NCBI RefSeq assembly: GCF_003590855.1
Contig: NZ_QYUP01000150.1
Coordinates: forward strand, 1 to 56,925
DNA length: 56,925 nt
Source of the DNA: Massilia cavernae
GTDB taxonomy: Bacteria; Pseudomonadota; Gammaproteobacteria; Burkholderiales; Burkholderiaceae_D
Direction: 5' to 3'
Shown: positions 1 to 8,032 of the stretch, piece by piece
Layout: each line of letters begins with the position of its first letter
How positions within the stretch are numbered: position 1 is the first letter of the stretch
Translations under genes and position numbers: made by a program
The notes under the pieces: model-generated
Told to the model about the DNA's origin: nothing
The model's database searches: none
The model's input: only the letters and a program-made list of their open reading frames with translations

Positions 1-32
1 CGATTTGCCAACCTCGGTCTGACCATACCCAA

Positions 33-1334
33 ATGAAAATCTACGCCGCCGCCCTCTGTACCTTCGCCGCCCTCGCATCGACGCCGGCGTCAAGCCAGCA
101 GCTTTCGCCCGCCGAGCAAAGGATCGTGGCGGAAGTCAAAGCCAATTCCGCCGCCGCGCTGGGCCTGCTCGAACGCAGCGTCAACATCAACAGCGGCACC
201 ATGAACCATGCGGGCGTGCGCGAAGTGGGCGCCCTGTTCCGCAAGGAACTCGACCAGCTCGGCTTCGCCACGCGCTGGATCGACATGCCGAAGGAGATGC
301 AGCGTGCCGGCCACCTGCTCGCCACCCGCACCGGCACCCAGGGCAAGCGGGTGCTGATGCTGGGCCACCTCGACACCGTGTTCGAGCTGGACAGCCCGGT
401 GCAGAAGTGGAAGCTGAACGGCGACCGGGTCAGCGGCCAGGGCGTGTCGGACATGAAGGGCGGCAACGTCGTGATGATCGAGGCCCTGCGCGCGCTGCAC
501 CGCACCGGCGCGCTGGACAACACCAACATCGCCGTGATGTTCACCGGCGACGAGGAGAGCGCCGGCGAGCCGAAGGCCGTGTCGCGCGGCGACATGGTCG
601 CGCTGGCCAGGCAGAGCGACGTGGCGCTGGCCTTCGAAGGCACCGTGCTCGACCAGGACGGCAGGGCCACCGCCACCGTCGGCCGCCGCTCCTCGTCCGG
701 CTTCGAACTGCAGGTCACGGGCAAGCAGGGGCATTCCTCCGGCATCTTCGGCGAACGCGCCGGCTACGGCGCCGTGTACGAAGCGGCGCGCATCCTCGAC
801 GGCTTCCGCCAGCAGGTGGTCGAGCCCGACCTGACCTTCAATCCCGGCCTGATCCTGGGCGGCACCGCGGTCAGCCACGACGAGCAGGGCTCGCGCGGCA
901 CCGCCTTCGGCAAGACCAACGTGATCGCCAACACCGTGACGGTCAAGGGCGACCTGCGCTACCTCGACAGCACCCAGCGTGACCGCGCCCACGCCAGGAT
1001 GCGCGCGATTGCCGCCGACAGCCTGCCGGGCACCAGCGCCAGCATCAGCTTCCACGAGTCGTATCCGCCGATGGCCGTGACCCCGGGCAACCTGAAAGTG
1101 CTGGAACTGTTCTCGCAGGCTAGCAACGACGCCGGCCTCGGCCCGGTCGCGGCGGTGCCGGCCGGCTTGCGCGGCGCAGGCGACATCCAGTTCGCAGCGC
1201 CACACGTCGACAGCCTGGACGGCATCGGCGCCACCGGCTCCGGCGCCCATTCGCCGTCCGAGGACCTGGAACTGGCTTCGATCGAGCGTGCCGCGATCCG
1301 CACCGCCATCATGCTGTACCGCCTGACCCGCTGA
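33..1334 (+). CDS. Exported M20-family metallopeptidase (glutamate carboxypeptidase-like)
   Basis: A 433-residue zinc-dependent amidohydrolase/peptidase of the M20 family, expected to remove a C-terminal residue (glutamate carboxypeptidase type) in the periplasm. Visible are a signal peptide (MKIYAAALCTFAALASTPASS, cleavage near residue 21), the first metal motif GHLDTVF (His about 112), a SDMKGG segment for the second metal ligand, the catalytic FTGDEES pair of glutamates near residue 173, the dimerisation-domain motif GKQGHSSG, and the late histidine in GAHSPSED near 405. All the usual ligands are present, so it is probably active. Only 32 bases precede the start, so its promoter and any upstream partner are outside view. 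The exact substrate cannot be read from the sequence. Confidence 0.9.
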   Translation: MKIYAAALCTFAALASTPASSQQLSPAEQRIVAEVKANSAAALGLLERSVNINSGTMNHAGVREVGALFRKELDQLGFATRWIDMPKEMQRAGHLLATRTGTQGKRVLMLGHLDTVFELDSPVQKWKLNGDRVSGQGVSDMKGGNVVMIEALRALHRTGALDNTNIAVMFTGDEESAGEPKAVSRGDMVALARQSDVALAFEGTVLDQDGRATATVGRRSSSGFELQVTGKQGHSSGIFGERAGYGAVYEAARILDGFRQQVVEPDLTFNPGLILGGTAVSHDEQGSRGTAFGKTNVIANTVTVKGDLRYLDSTQRDRAHARMRAIAADSLPGTSASISFHESYPPMAVTPGNLKVLELFSQASNDAGLGPVAAVPAGLRGAGDIQFAAPHVDSLDGIGATGSGAHSPSEDLELASIERAAIRTAIMLYRLTR

Positions 1335-1433
1335 TGCAACGCAGGCGGCGCGCATTGCTGCGCCGCTCGATTTGCAATCGGCGCTAGACTGTTGGCGACC
1401 CGAACGTCCACCTGCCCCTCGGAGAGAGAACCC

Positions 1434-2882
1434 ATGCTGATCGATCGTGCGCGCAATATCCTGCTCTGGCTTGCCCTTTCCCTGCTGGCCGCCTGTGGCG
1501 GCGGCGGCAGCCAGACCAGCGAACCGCCACCGCCGGCAAACGCAAGCCTCGCCGTCACCCTGTCCGGGCTGCCGGCCGGGCTGGTGGCGCCGGTGCGCAT
1601 CACCGGACCGGCCAACTTCTCGCGCGAGATCACCCAGACCACCACCATCGGCCAGCTGGCCGCCGGCACCTACACCGTCGCCGCCTCCAACGTTGTCAGC
1701 GGCTCCACCACCTTCGTGCCGGCCCAGGCCGAGCAGGCCGTCGCCGTCGCGGCCGGCGCCACCGCCACGGTGACCGTCAGCTACAGCGCGCTCACGCTCA
1801 CGCTCGGCCTGCGCGAAGTGGCCCGCTTCAACGGCGCCGTGTTCGCGCTGTCGCCGCCGGGCCAAGCCCGCCTGTACATCGTCGAGCGCGCCGGCCGCAT
1901 CGGTATCCTCGATACCGCTGGCCGCATGCTGACCGTGCCCTTCCTCGACATCTCGTCGCGCGTCAGCACCCAGGGCGAGGGCGGCCTGCTGTCGGTCGCC
2001 TTCCACCCGCAATTCGCGACCAACGGCTTCTTCTTCGTGTACTACACCGATTTCCAGCGCAACATCGTGGTCGAGCGCTTCAGCGTCTCGCCCAACCTGA
2101 ACCTGGCCGACGCCACCTCCGGCCTGCAAATCATCAGCATCCCGCACCCCAACTTCAGCAACCACTTCGGCGGCCTGGCCGCTTTCGGCATCGACGGCTT
2201 CCTGTACCTGGGCACCGGCGACGGCGGCGGCGCCGGCGACCCGCTGCGCAACGGCCAGAACGTGAACAGCCTGCTGGGCAAGCTGCTACGCATCGACGTC
2301 AACAACACCACCGTGGGCCAGCGCTATGCGATCCCGTCGTCCAACCCCTTCGTGGGCCAGTCGGGCCGGCGCGGCGAGATCTGGGCCTACGGCCTGCGCA
2401 ACCCGTGGCGCTTCGCCTTCGACAGCAGCGGCCTGTACATCGCCGACGCGGGCCAGGACCGGCGCGAGGAAGTCGACATCGCCGCCCTGTCGCAGGCCGG
2501 GCTCAACTACGGGTGGAACACCATGGAAGGCACGCTGTGCTTCAACGCCACCAGCTGCAACCAGGCCGGGCTGACCCTGCCGGCCTTCGAATACGACCAC
2601 GGCCCCACCGACACCGGCGGCTGCTCGGTGATCGGCGGTTTCGTTTACCGCGGCAAGGCGATTCCCGAACTGGCCGGGCGCTATTTCTTCTCCGACTTCT
2701 GCGGCGGCTACCTGAAGAGCTTCCAGGCCGGCGGCGGCGGCGTGCGCGAGCTGGCCAACTGGGGCATCCCCAACATCGGCAACGTGGTTTCCTTCGGCCG
2801 CGACAATGATGGCGAGCTGTACATCATCGGCCAGGACGGCCGTGTGCACAAAATTATCAGGACTTCGGCCCCAAGGAGCTAA
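1434..2882 (+). CDS. Lipoprotein PQQ-dependent sugar dehydrogenase (Gdh/Sndh family)
   Basis: A 482-residue six-bladed propeller protein of the glucose/sorbosone dehydrogenase family, which oxidises sugars in the periplasm using PQQ. The start at 1434 is chosen because GGAGAGAG lies just upstream and because it gives a lipoprotein signal with lipobox LLAAC (Cys 21) followed by a Gly-rich linker. Residues about 35-115 form an Ig-like/carboxypeptidase-regulatory-like domain. The propeller follows, with GEGGLLSVAFHPQF, a GTGDGGGAGDP calcium/PQQ loop, NGQNVNSLLGKLLRID, GLRNPWRFAFD and DAGQDRREEVD, all signatures of the family. It is likely anchored in the outer membrane facing the periplasm. PQQ biosynthesis genes are not in the window, so the family name is firmer than the sugar substrate. 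Confidence 0.88.
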   Translation: MLIDRARNILLWLALSLLAACGGGGSQTSEPPPPANASLAVTLSGLPAGLVAPVRITGPANFSREITQTTTIGQLAAGTYTVAASNVVSGSTTFVPAQAEQAVAVAAGATATVTVSYSALTLTLGLREVARFNGAVFALSPPGQARLYIVERAGRIGILDTAGRMLTVPFLDISSRVSTQGEGGLLSVAFHPQFATNGFFFVYYTDFQRNIVVERFSVSPNLNLADATSGLQIISIPHPNFSNHFGGLAAFGIDGFLYLGTGDGGGAGDPLRNGQNVNSLLGKLLRIDVNNTTVGQRYAIPSSNPFVGQSGRRGEIWAYGLRNPWRFAFDSSGLYIADAGQDRREEVDIAALSQAGLNYGWNTMEGTLCFNATSCNQAGLTLPAFEYDHGPTDTGGCSVIGGFVYRGKAIPELAGRYFFSDFCGGYLKSFQAGGGGVRELANWGIPNIGNVVSFGRDNDGELYIIGQDGRVHKIIRTSAPRS

Positions 2883-2919
2883 AATTTCACTCCGCACACA
2901 TTGCGAGAGAAATGAACAT

Positions 2920-3363
2920 ATGGCACGCCTGCACCTGGATTTCCCGGAAGACCAGTACTACTACACGACGCCGCTGACGGTGCGCGTCACCGACATCAAC
3001 GCCGCCAACCACCTTGGCAACGACTCGATGATCTCGATGATCTCGGAAGCGCGCGCCCGCTTCCTGTTCGAGTACGGCGTCCCCGAAAACGAGCGCGACG
3101 GCACCGGCATCATCGTCACCGACCTGGCCACCACCTACCGCGCCGAGGCGCATGCGCGCGACCAGCTGCTGTTCGAGGTCGGCGTGATGGACTTCAACAA
3201 ATACGGCGGCGACATCACCTTCCGCGTCACCCGCCCCAAGGACAAGGTGCTGGTGGCGATGGCCAAGTCGGGCTTTGTCTTCTTCAACTACAAGAGCAGC
3301 CAGGTGGTCGCCATGCCCGAGGAATTCCGCAACAAATTCAGCAGGGTCAACTGGATCGACTAG
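2920..3363 (+). CDS. Hot-dog fold acyl-CoA thioesterase
   Basis: A 147-residue 4-hydroxybenzoyl-CoA-thioesterase-like protein with the hot-dog fold. The N-terminal half has RVTDINAANHLGNDSMISMISEARARFLFEYG, in which the conserved Asp and Asn-His precede the long central helix. The C-terminal half, with FEVGVMDFNKYGGDITFRV, forms the beta sheet. Members hydrolyse acyl-CoA thioesters in the cytoplasm. The start at 2920 gives a family-sized protein; longer forms reach into the preceding sugar dehydrogenase gene. An upstream GCGAGAGA can serve as ribosome binding site. It lies 37 bases after the dehydrogenase stop and may be co-transcribed with it. The substrate chain is not known. Confidence 0.82.
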   Translation: MARLHLDFPEDQYYYTTPLTVRVTDINAANHLGNDSMISMISEARARFLFEYGVPENERDGTGIIVTDLATTYRAEAHARDQLLFEVGVMDFNKYGGDITFRVTRPKDKVLVAMAKSGFVFFNYKSSQVVAMPEEFRNKFSRVNWID

Positions 3364-3435
3364 CCCTCTCCTCCGCATCATCGTAAAAAACGGGAACTTT
3401 TTGGCCCCGTGCCGGGAATACCGTCAGAGACTACG

Positions 3436-4029
3436 ATGATGACCACGACCGCCGCCCCCGACACCGACACCGAACTGCTGCGCCAGATGCGCAGCGGGAC
3501 GGCGGCCGCCTTCCAGGCGCTGTACCGGCGCCACCAGGGACCGCTGTTCCGCTTCTGCGTGCTGCGCAGCGGCTCGCCCGACACCGCAGCCGACATCGTG
3601 CAGGAAGTCTTCATGGGCCTTTTGACCGGCGCCCTGAACTTCGATCCGCTGCGCGGTCAGCTGCAGGGCTTCCTGTTCGGCGTGGCGCGCAACCTGATCC
3701 TGCGCCATGAGCAAGCGCGTGGCCGCACGGCTGCACTGCCCGAACACGACGACGGCGAAGATGGCGATGGCCCCGCCTGCAGCGAAGCCGAACCGCTGGC
3801 CCGCATGCTGAGCAACGAAGTAGCCGACAGCGTGCGCCACGCGCTGGCCCGGCTGGCCCCGCACTACCGCGACCCGGTCATCCTCTACGAAATGCACGGC
3901 CTGACCTACCAGGAGATCGCGGACATTTGCCAGGTGGACATCGGCACGATCCGTTCGCGCCTGTCGCGCGGGCGCGCCGCGCTGGCCAAATGGCTCGGGG
4001 CGCACCGCCCCGGCACGATCAACGCATGA
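3436..4029 (+). CDS. ECF-family RNA polymerase sigma factor
   Basis: A sigma-70 family extracytoplasmic-function factor of 197 residues. Region 2 is seen in ALYRRHQGPLFRFCVLRSG and DIVQEVFMGLL, and region 4 in LAPHYRDPVILYEMHGLTYQEIADICQVDIGTIRSRLSRGR, the usual helix-turn-helix that reads the -35 element. A GTG at 3409 would add nine residues, but the ATG at 3436 (with a second at 3439) fits family length better. A GGAAC box at 3393-3397 in front of the gene resembles an ECF -35 element, hinting at autoregulation, but no well-spaced CGTC -10 was found. The stop overlaps the next gene's start, coupling it to the presumed anti-sigma factor. Confidence 0.9.
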   Translation: MMTTTAAPDTDTELLRQMRSGTAAAFQALYRRHQGPLFRFCVLRSGSPDTAADIVQEVFMGLLTGALNFDPLRGQLQGFLFGVARNLILRHEQARGRTAALPEHDDGEDGDGPACSEAEPLARMLSNEVADSVRHALARLAPHYRDPVILYEMHGLTYQEIADICQVDIGTIRSRLSRGRAALAKWLGAHRPGTINA

Positions 4030-4538
4030 GCTGCGAGAACGACATGGACATGAGAACCGACGAGGCGCGCGACCCGCGCATGGACCCCGCCCTGGACGAA
4101 CTGCGGCGCGCGATGGCCGCCGTCGACACGCCGCGCGCGGTGGAAAAGGAATTGATGCAAGCCTTCGCGCGCCAGCACCGCAAGGCCAGCTGGTACCAGC
4201 GCATCGCGCCGGCGCGCTGGGCCATGGCCGGCGGCCTGGCCAGCGTGATGGCGGTGGCCATCGGCGTGCTGGTCGCCCTGCAGCCGGGGCAGCAGCCCGG
4301 CGCGGGCGCCCAGTTGATCAACCGCGATGGCGGCGACTTCTTCATCGCCATCGAATCGCTCGAAAGCATCGAGCAGGAACCGAATCCGCGCATGATCGAA
4401 GCCGACCTGCCGCGTACCGAACTGGCCAGCCTCGGCGTGCCGGTGACCCCAGAGAACGCCGGCGAGTCCGTGCGTGCCGAAATGCTTGTCAGCGCGGACG
4501 GCCGGCCGCTTGCTTTCAGGCTCAGCTCCATCCAATAA
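4026..4538 (+). CDS. Putative membrane-anchored anti-sigma factor
   Basis: A 170-residue single-pass membrane protein that overlaps the sigma factor stop in an ATGA arrangement, the usual sign of a sigma/anti-sigma pair. Residues 1-60 are an acidic/basic cytoplasmic segment (DELRRAMAAVDTPRAVEKELMQAFARQHRKASW), one hydrophobic helix follows at about 67-88 (WAMAGGLASVMAVAIGVLVAL), and the rest should be periplasmic. There is no recognisable zinc-binding HxxxCxxC motif, so the assignment rests on position and topology, not on a named domain. The periplasmic part has a repeated acidic stretch (ESLESIEQEPNPR) that could sense a signal. The following gene encodes a periplasmic protein that may be the target or partner. 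Confidence 0.6.
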   Translation: MSCENDMDMRTDEARDPRMDPALDELRRAMAAVDTPRAVEKELMQAFARQHRKASWYQRIAPARWAMAGGLASVMAVAIGVLVALQPGQQPGAGAQLINRDGGDFFIAIESLESIEQEPNPRMIEADLPRTELASLGVPVTPENAGESVRAEMLVSADGRPLAFRLSSIQ

Positions 4539-4559
4539 TCCAACCAGCAAGAGGATCAT

Positions 4560-5498
4560 ATGAAGACCCAACACTTACTGCTCGCCGCCCTGATGGCAAC
4601 CTGCCTGCCCGCGATGGCCGACGCGCCCGCGCCGCTGGCCGCCGTACGTCCGTTCGCCGCGGCGCGCATCGCCCCGCTGGTCGTCAGCCACCGCGTGGTG
4701 AAGAACGCGCCGTATTCGGCCCAGGTGGTCACCGAAAAGGTCCAGAACCTGCCCGACGGTAACCAGATTGCGCACCACGCCACCGTGATGACCTACCGCG
4801 ACAGCGCCGGCCGCACCCGCAACGAGATCAGCAACGCGAACGGCGAAGTGCGCGCCATCACCCTGCGCGACCCGGCCGGCAGCAGCTATATCCTGCACCC
4901 GCAGGACAAGACCGCGACCCAGCTCGGCGGCTCGCCGGAGCAGGTGAAACAGGCGCGCAAAGCGGCGCGCGCCCGCATCGCCGAACTGCGCAAGGAAGGC
5001 AAGCTGCCGGCCACCGGCGCGGGCGGCGAGGCGATCATCGTCAAGCGTATCGAACGGGTCGACGGCGGCGCCCAGGGCAAGGTACAGGAAGAGGTGCGCA
5101 TGCACGTGCGCACGCAGGAAGGGCTGCGCGGCGAACTGCCGCCGCTGCTGGCCGGCGCCTTCGGCGACCACAAGTGGGCCAGGAATGCCACCACGCGCGA
5201 CCTCGGCACGCGCGAGTTCGACGGCGTCAAGGCCGAAGGCAAGATACGCAGCTACGAAATCCCCGCCGGCGAAGTGGGCAACCGCAACCCGATCGTCGTG
5301 ACGCATGAGACCTGGCATTCGCCGGAGCTGCAGGTGGCCGTGTACACCAAGCACAGCGACCCGCGCCACGGCGACAGCATCTACAAGCTGGAAAACATCA
5401 AGCGCGAAGAACCGGCGGCATCGCTGTTCACGGTCCCTGGCGACTACACCGTGAAGACCCGGACGGTGCGCGTGCACAAGGCGGAAGAAAAGAAGTAA
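4560..5498 (+). CDS. Unknown periplasmic protein in the ECF sigma operon
   Basis: A 312-residue protein with a clear signal peptide (MKTQHLLLAALMATCLPAMADA). The mature part is rich in charged beta-strand-like segments, with YSAQVVTEKVQNLPDGNQIAHHATVMTYRDSAGRTRNE near residues 45-90 and a long basic/acidic middle. No named domain was recognised with certainty; similar exported proteins of unknown function occur behind ECF sigma factors in soil bacteria. It starts 21 bases after the anti-sigma gene, with AGAGGA as ribosome binding site, and is followed by a strong hairpin terminator, so the three genes look like one transcript. Its role may be envelope stress sensing or response, but that is inference from context only. 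Confidence 0.7.
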   Translation: MKTQHLLLAALMATCLPAMADAPAPLAAVRPFAAARIAPLVVSHRVVKNAPYSAQVVTEKVQNLPDGNQIAHHATVMTYRDSAGRTRNEISNANGEVRAITLRDPAGSSYILHPQDKTATQLGGSPEQVKQARKAARARIAELRKEGKLPATGAGGEAIIVKRIERVDGGAQGKVQEEVRMHVRTQEGLRGELPPLLAGAFGDHKWARNATTRDLGTREFDGVKAEGKIRSYEIPAGEVGNRNPIVVTHETWHSPELQVAVYTKHSDPRHGDSIYKLENIKREEPAASLFTVPGDYTVKTRTVRVHKAEEKK

Positions 5499-5516
5499 GG
5501 AAGTGCGACCTTAAAA

Positions 5517-5543
5517 AAACGGCCGGCACAATGCCGGCCGTTT
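5517..5543. terminator. Bidirectional intrinsic terminator
   Basis: A perfect 12-bp stem (AAACGGCCGGCA pairing with TGCCGGCCGTTT) around a CAA loop, with an A-run on one side and a short T-run on the other. It lies between two convergent genes and can end transcription from both the ECF sigma operon and the DUF3016 gene. Confidence 0.9.
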
Positions 5544-5549
5544 GTCCAT

Positions 5550-6038
5550 CTAGCGATGGGCGATGATGCGTTCCTTGAACCACTCGTCGAGCATCCGCTT
5601 CTCGTAGCGCAGCGGCTCGCCGTCGAAGTAGCGGCCGGCGCGCCGGTCGAGGTAGGTCATGTCCTTGACCCTTTCCTCGCCGCTGGCCAGCACTTGCCCG
5701 CCCCGCTCGACGGTATAGCGCAGGTGGATCACCGGCCAGTCCGCCATGCCGCGCAGCACGCGCAGGTCACGGGCGCCGCGGAAATTCGGATGCTCGCGCC
5801 CGGCCAGGTCGACGTCCAGTATCTCCACATGTAGGTTGACGTCGGGCGGCAGGCCGGCCGACATCTTCTGGAAGTGTTCCGTCAGCTCCTTGAGCACGTC
5901 ATTGCGTTCCCACGTGGGGAATGGCAGGTCCGAAAACTTCTCCGGATTGGTGTAGGTAACCGTCACGCCGGCAGAGGCGCTGCCGGCCGACATCAACAAC
6001 AGGCCGGCCAGTGCCAGGCCCTTTAACGCGGTGTTCAT
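5550..6038 (-). CDS. DUF3016 exported protein
   Basis: A 162-residue secreted protein matching the DUF3016 pattern: signal peptide (MNTALKGLALAGLLLMSAGSA), then GVTVTYTNPEKFSDLPFPTWERNDVLKELTEHF, a DVDLAGREHPNF segment, a beta stretch DWPVIHLRYTVERGGQVLASGEERVKDMTYL, and an ending with FDGEPLRYEKRMLDEWF. The function of the family is unknown; members are periplasmic. A GGAAAG ribosome binding site precedes the ATG at 6038. It is a single gene that converges on the ECF operon terminator and diverges from the HD-GYP regulator gene. Confidence 0.85.
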   Translation of the reverse strand: MNTALKGLALAGLLLMSAGSASAGVTVTYTNPEKFSDLPFPTWERNDVLKELTEHFQKMSAGLPPDVNLHVEILDVDLAGREHPNFRGARDLRVLRGMADWPVIHLRYTVERGGQVLASGEERVKDMTYLDRRAGRYFDGEPLRYEKRMLDEWFKERIIAHR

Positions 6039-6399
6039 GATGCTTTCCTTTCGACTGTCGACAAGTTCCCTTGTCCGATAACACAGGTTCCTTGTTCAAA
6101 TATACGCCGTTTTGCAGCAACTACTATTGTCGATATGTCGTGCTTTGTATCCAAATGTTATGCACCGCGGGTGACACTGCGGCGCAGCGTCTTCAGCGTA
6201 TGCTGGCAAAAGCGCCATGCGTAAATATGCGGCAAGACAAGTTGTTAATAAAATATGTCTGATTCCATAAACAGCACACATATTGCCTGTTGTTAATAGA
6301 TTGAGGTCGTACTACAATCGGAATGAAAGCGGCTGTCCGTGTATTGGCACGCAGCCTGACCGTTCGAGCGTATTACTACCGGTATCGGAACACGTCCAC
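6039..6399. other. Divergent intergenic region, AT-rich
   Basis: About 360 bases between the DUF3016 gene and the HD-GYP regulator, clearly richer in A and T than the neighbours. It must hold both divergent promoters. A TTG-initiated extension of the regulator through this stretch is open, but its codon use and lack of conservation argue against it. No RNA gene or clear operator was recognised. Confidence 0.4.
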
Positions 6400-7905
6400 A
6401 TGTCATTCCTGTCTTCAGCTACGCCAGCGCTCGCTCCGTGGAAGGTCCTGCTCGTCGACGACGAACCCGACATCCATGACGTGACCAAGCTCACCCTCAA
6501 CCGCTTCCGCATGGACGGGCGCTCGCTGACTTTCCTGCACGCCTACAGCGGCGCGGAAGCGAAGGAGGTAATGGCACGCGAGAGCGACATCGCGCTGGTG
6601 TTCCTGGACGTGGTGATGGAAAACGAGGACAGCGGCCTGGAAGTGGCGCGCTGGATGCGCCAGGACCTGAACAACAACTTCACCCGCATCGTCCTGCGCA
6701 CCGGGCAGCCGGGGCAGGCGCCCGAAGAGCGCGTGATCGTCGACTACGACATCAACGACTACAAGGAAAAGACCGAGCTCGACCGCACCAAGCTGTTCAC
6801 CACCACCTTCGCCGCGCTGCGCGCCTACCGCGACATCATGAAGGTGGAGGAAGCGCGCCGGATACAGGCGAACTACCGCGAAGGCCTGGAGCGCGTGATC
6901 GCCGCCTCGGCCCACATTTTCCAGCAGCGTAACCTGAAGGACTTCGCCAGCGGGCTGCTGCAGCAAGTGGTGGCGCTGCTGCGCCTCGAGCAAAGCATGC
7001 TGCTGCGGATCTCCGCCGCCAGCATCGTGACCGGCGAAAGCCGCTACGAAGTGCTGGCCAAGATCGGCGACATCGGCGATGAGAACCTCGGCCCCGAACT
7101 GATGGCGCAGCTGGACGACGCCCGCAGCAACCGCATCTCGCGCCTGAAGGGCGACACCTACGTCGGCTACTTCCCGAACAGCAGCGGCAAGGCTTCGCTG
7201 CTGGTGCTCAAGGGCGTGGAAGAGATATCCGAGATCGACTCCAAGCTGCTGGAAGTATTCTGCAGCGGCGTCGCGATCGCCTTCGACAACATCCTGCTGA
7301 CGCAGGAGATCACCGACACCCAGGCCGAGCTGATTCTGCGTTTGGGCGACGTGGTCGAATCGCGCTCCAGCGAAGCGGGCAACCACGTGCGGCGCATGTC
7401 GCAAGTGTGCTACCTGCTGGCGCAGGCGTCCGGGCTGCCGGACGACGAGACGGCGGTGCTGATGCACGCCGCGCCGATGCACGACATCGGCAAGATCGCC
7501 ACGCCGGATTCGGTGCTGCTCAAGCCGGGCAAGCTGACGCCGGACGAATGGGAAATCATGAAGCAGCACCCGGAGGTGGGGCTGTCGATCCTGGACGGCT
7601 CGTCGCGCCCGATCTTGAAAGCGGCGGCGGTGATCGCGCACCAGCACCATGAAAAGTACGACGGCACCGGCTACCCGCAGGGCTTGAAGGGCAACGACAT
7701 CCACCAGTACGCGCGCATCGTGGCGGTGGCCGACGTGTTCGACGCGCTGAGCCACAAGCGCTGCTACAAGGAAGCGTGGCCGATCGACCAGGTGGTGGGG
7801 CACCTGCGCGAGATCGCCGGACACCACCTCGACCCGCACTACGTCGAGATCCTGATCAAGAACATCGACAAGGCGCAGGAAATCAACCGCAGCTGGCCGG
7901 ATTGA
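6400..7905 (+). CDS. Response regulator with DUF3369 and HD-GYP (cyclic-di-GMP phosphodiesterase) domains
   Basis: A 501-residue cytoplasmic signalling protein. Residues about 12-135 are a receiver (KVLLVDDEPDIHD, phospho-Asp about 70 in LVFLDVVME, and a Lys in the DYKEKTELD region). The middle (about 165-310) matches the DUF3369 sensor domain found with HD-GYP proteins. The C-terminal domain has RLGDVVESRSSEAGNHVRRMS, the HD pair in MHDIGK (about 361) and HHEKYDGTGYPQGL (about 425), the signature of enzymes that hydrolyse cyclic-di-GMP. All metal ligands are visible, so it is probably active. The start at 6400 directly precedes the receiver domain; a TTG at 6283 is less likely. It converges on a hybrid GAF histidine kinase gene that could be its partner. 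Confidence 0.92.
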   Translation: MSFLSSATPALAPWKVLLVDDEPDIHDVTKLTLNRFRMDGRSLTFLHAYSGAEAKEVMARESDIALVFLDVVMENEDSGLEVARWMRQDLNNNFTRIVLRTGQPGQAPEERVIVDYDINDYKEKTELDRTKLFTTTFAALRAYRDIMKVEEARRIQANYREGLERVIAASAHIFQQRNLKDFASGLLQQVVALLRLEQSMLLRISAASIVTGESRYEVLAKIGDIGDENLGPELMAQLDDARSNRISRLKGDTYVGYFPNSSGKASLLVLKGVEEISEIDSKLLEVFCSGVAIAFDNILLTQEITDTQAELILRLGDVVESRSSEAGNHVRRMSQVCYLLAQASGLPDDETAVLMHAAPMHDIGKIATPDSVLLKPGKLTPDEWEIMKQHPEVGLSILDGSSRPILKAAAVIAHQHHEKYDGTGYPQGLKGNDIHQYARIVAVADVFDALSHKRCYKEAWPIDQVVGHLREIAGHHLDPHYVEILIKNIDKAQEINRSWPD

Positions 7906-7945
7906 TTTCGGGCCGCGCAGGCGCGGCTGGTATTCACGCAAAAAC

Positions 7946-8025
7946 GGCGGGTGCGCTTTGCTTACCCGCCCTACTATTTTCATTCGATGACGCGTAGGGC
8001 GGATAAGCGCTTGCGCGCATCCGCC
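7946..8025. repeat. Palindromic intergenic repeat pair (GTAGGGCGGATAAGCGC type)
   Basis: Two related GC-rich units face each other between convergent genes: one reads GGCGGGTGCGCTTTGC then ACCCGCCCTAC, and the other, from 7994, GTAGGGCGGATAAGCGC then GCGCATCCGCC. Each folds on itself, and CCGCCCTAC/GTAGGGCGG also pair across the gap. The pattern resembles dispersed intergenic repeats common in proteobacteria and may end transcription from both sides. Confidence 0.65.
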
Positions 8026-8032
8026 ATCACAT

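Noticed and set aside
90..2165. 691-residue open frame on the minus strand
   Set aside because: Low-complexity Ala/Gly/His/Arg composition and full overlap with two well-recognised genes on the plus strand; a GC-rich frame shadow.
3393..3425. ECF-type autoregulated promoter (GGAAC ... CGTC)
   Set aside because: The two boxes are 24 bases apart, too far for the usual 16-17, so only the -35-like box is mentioned.
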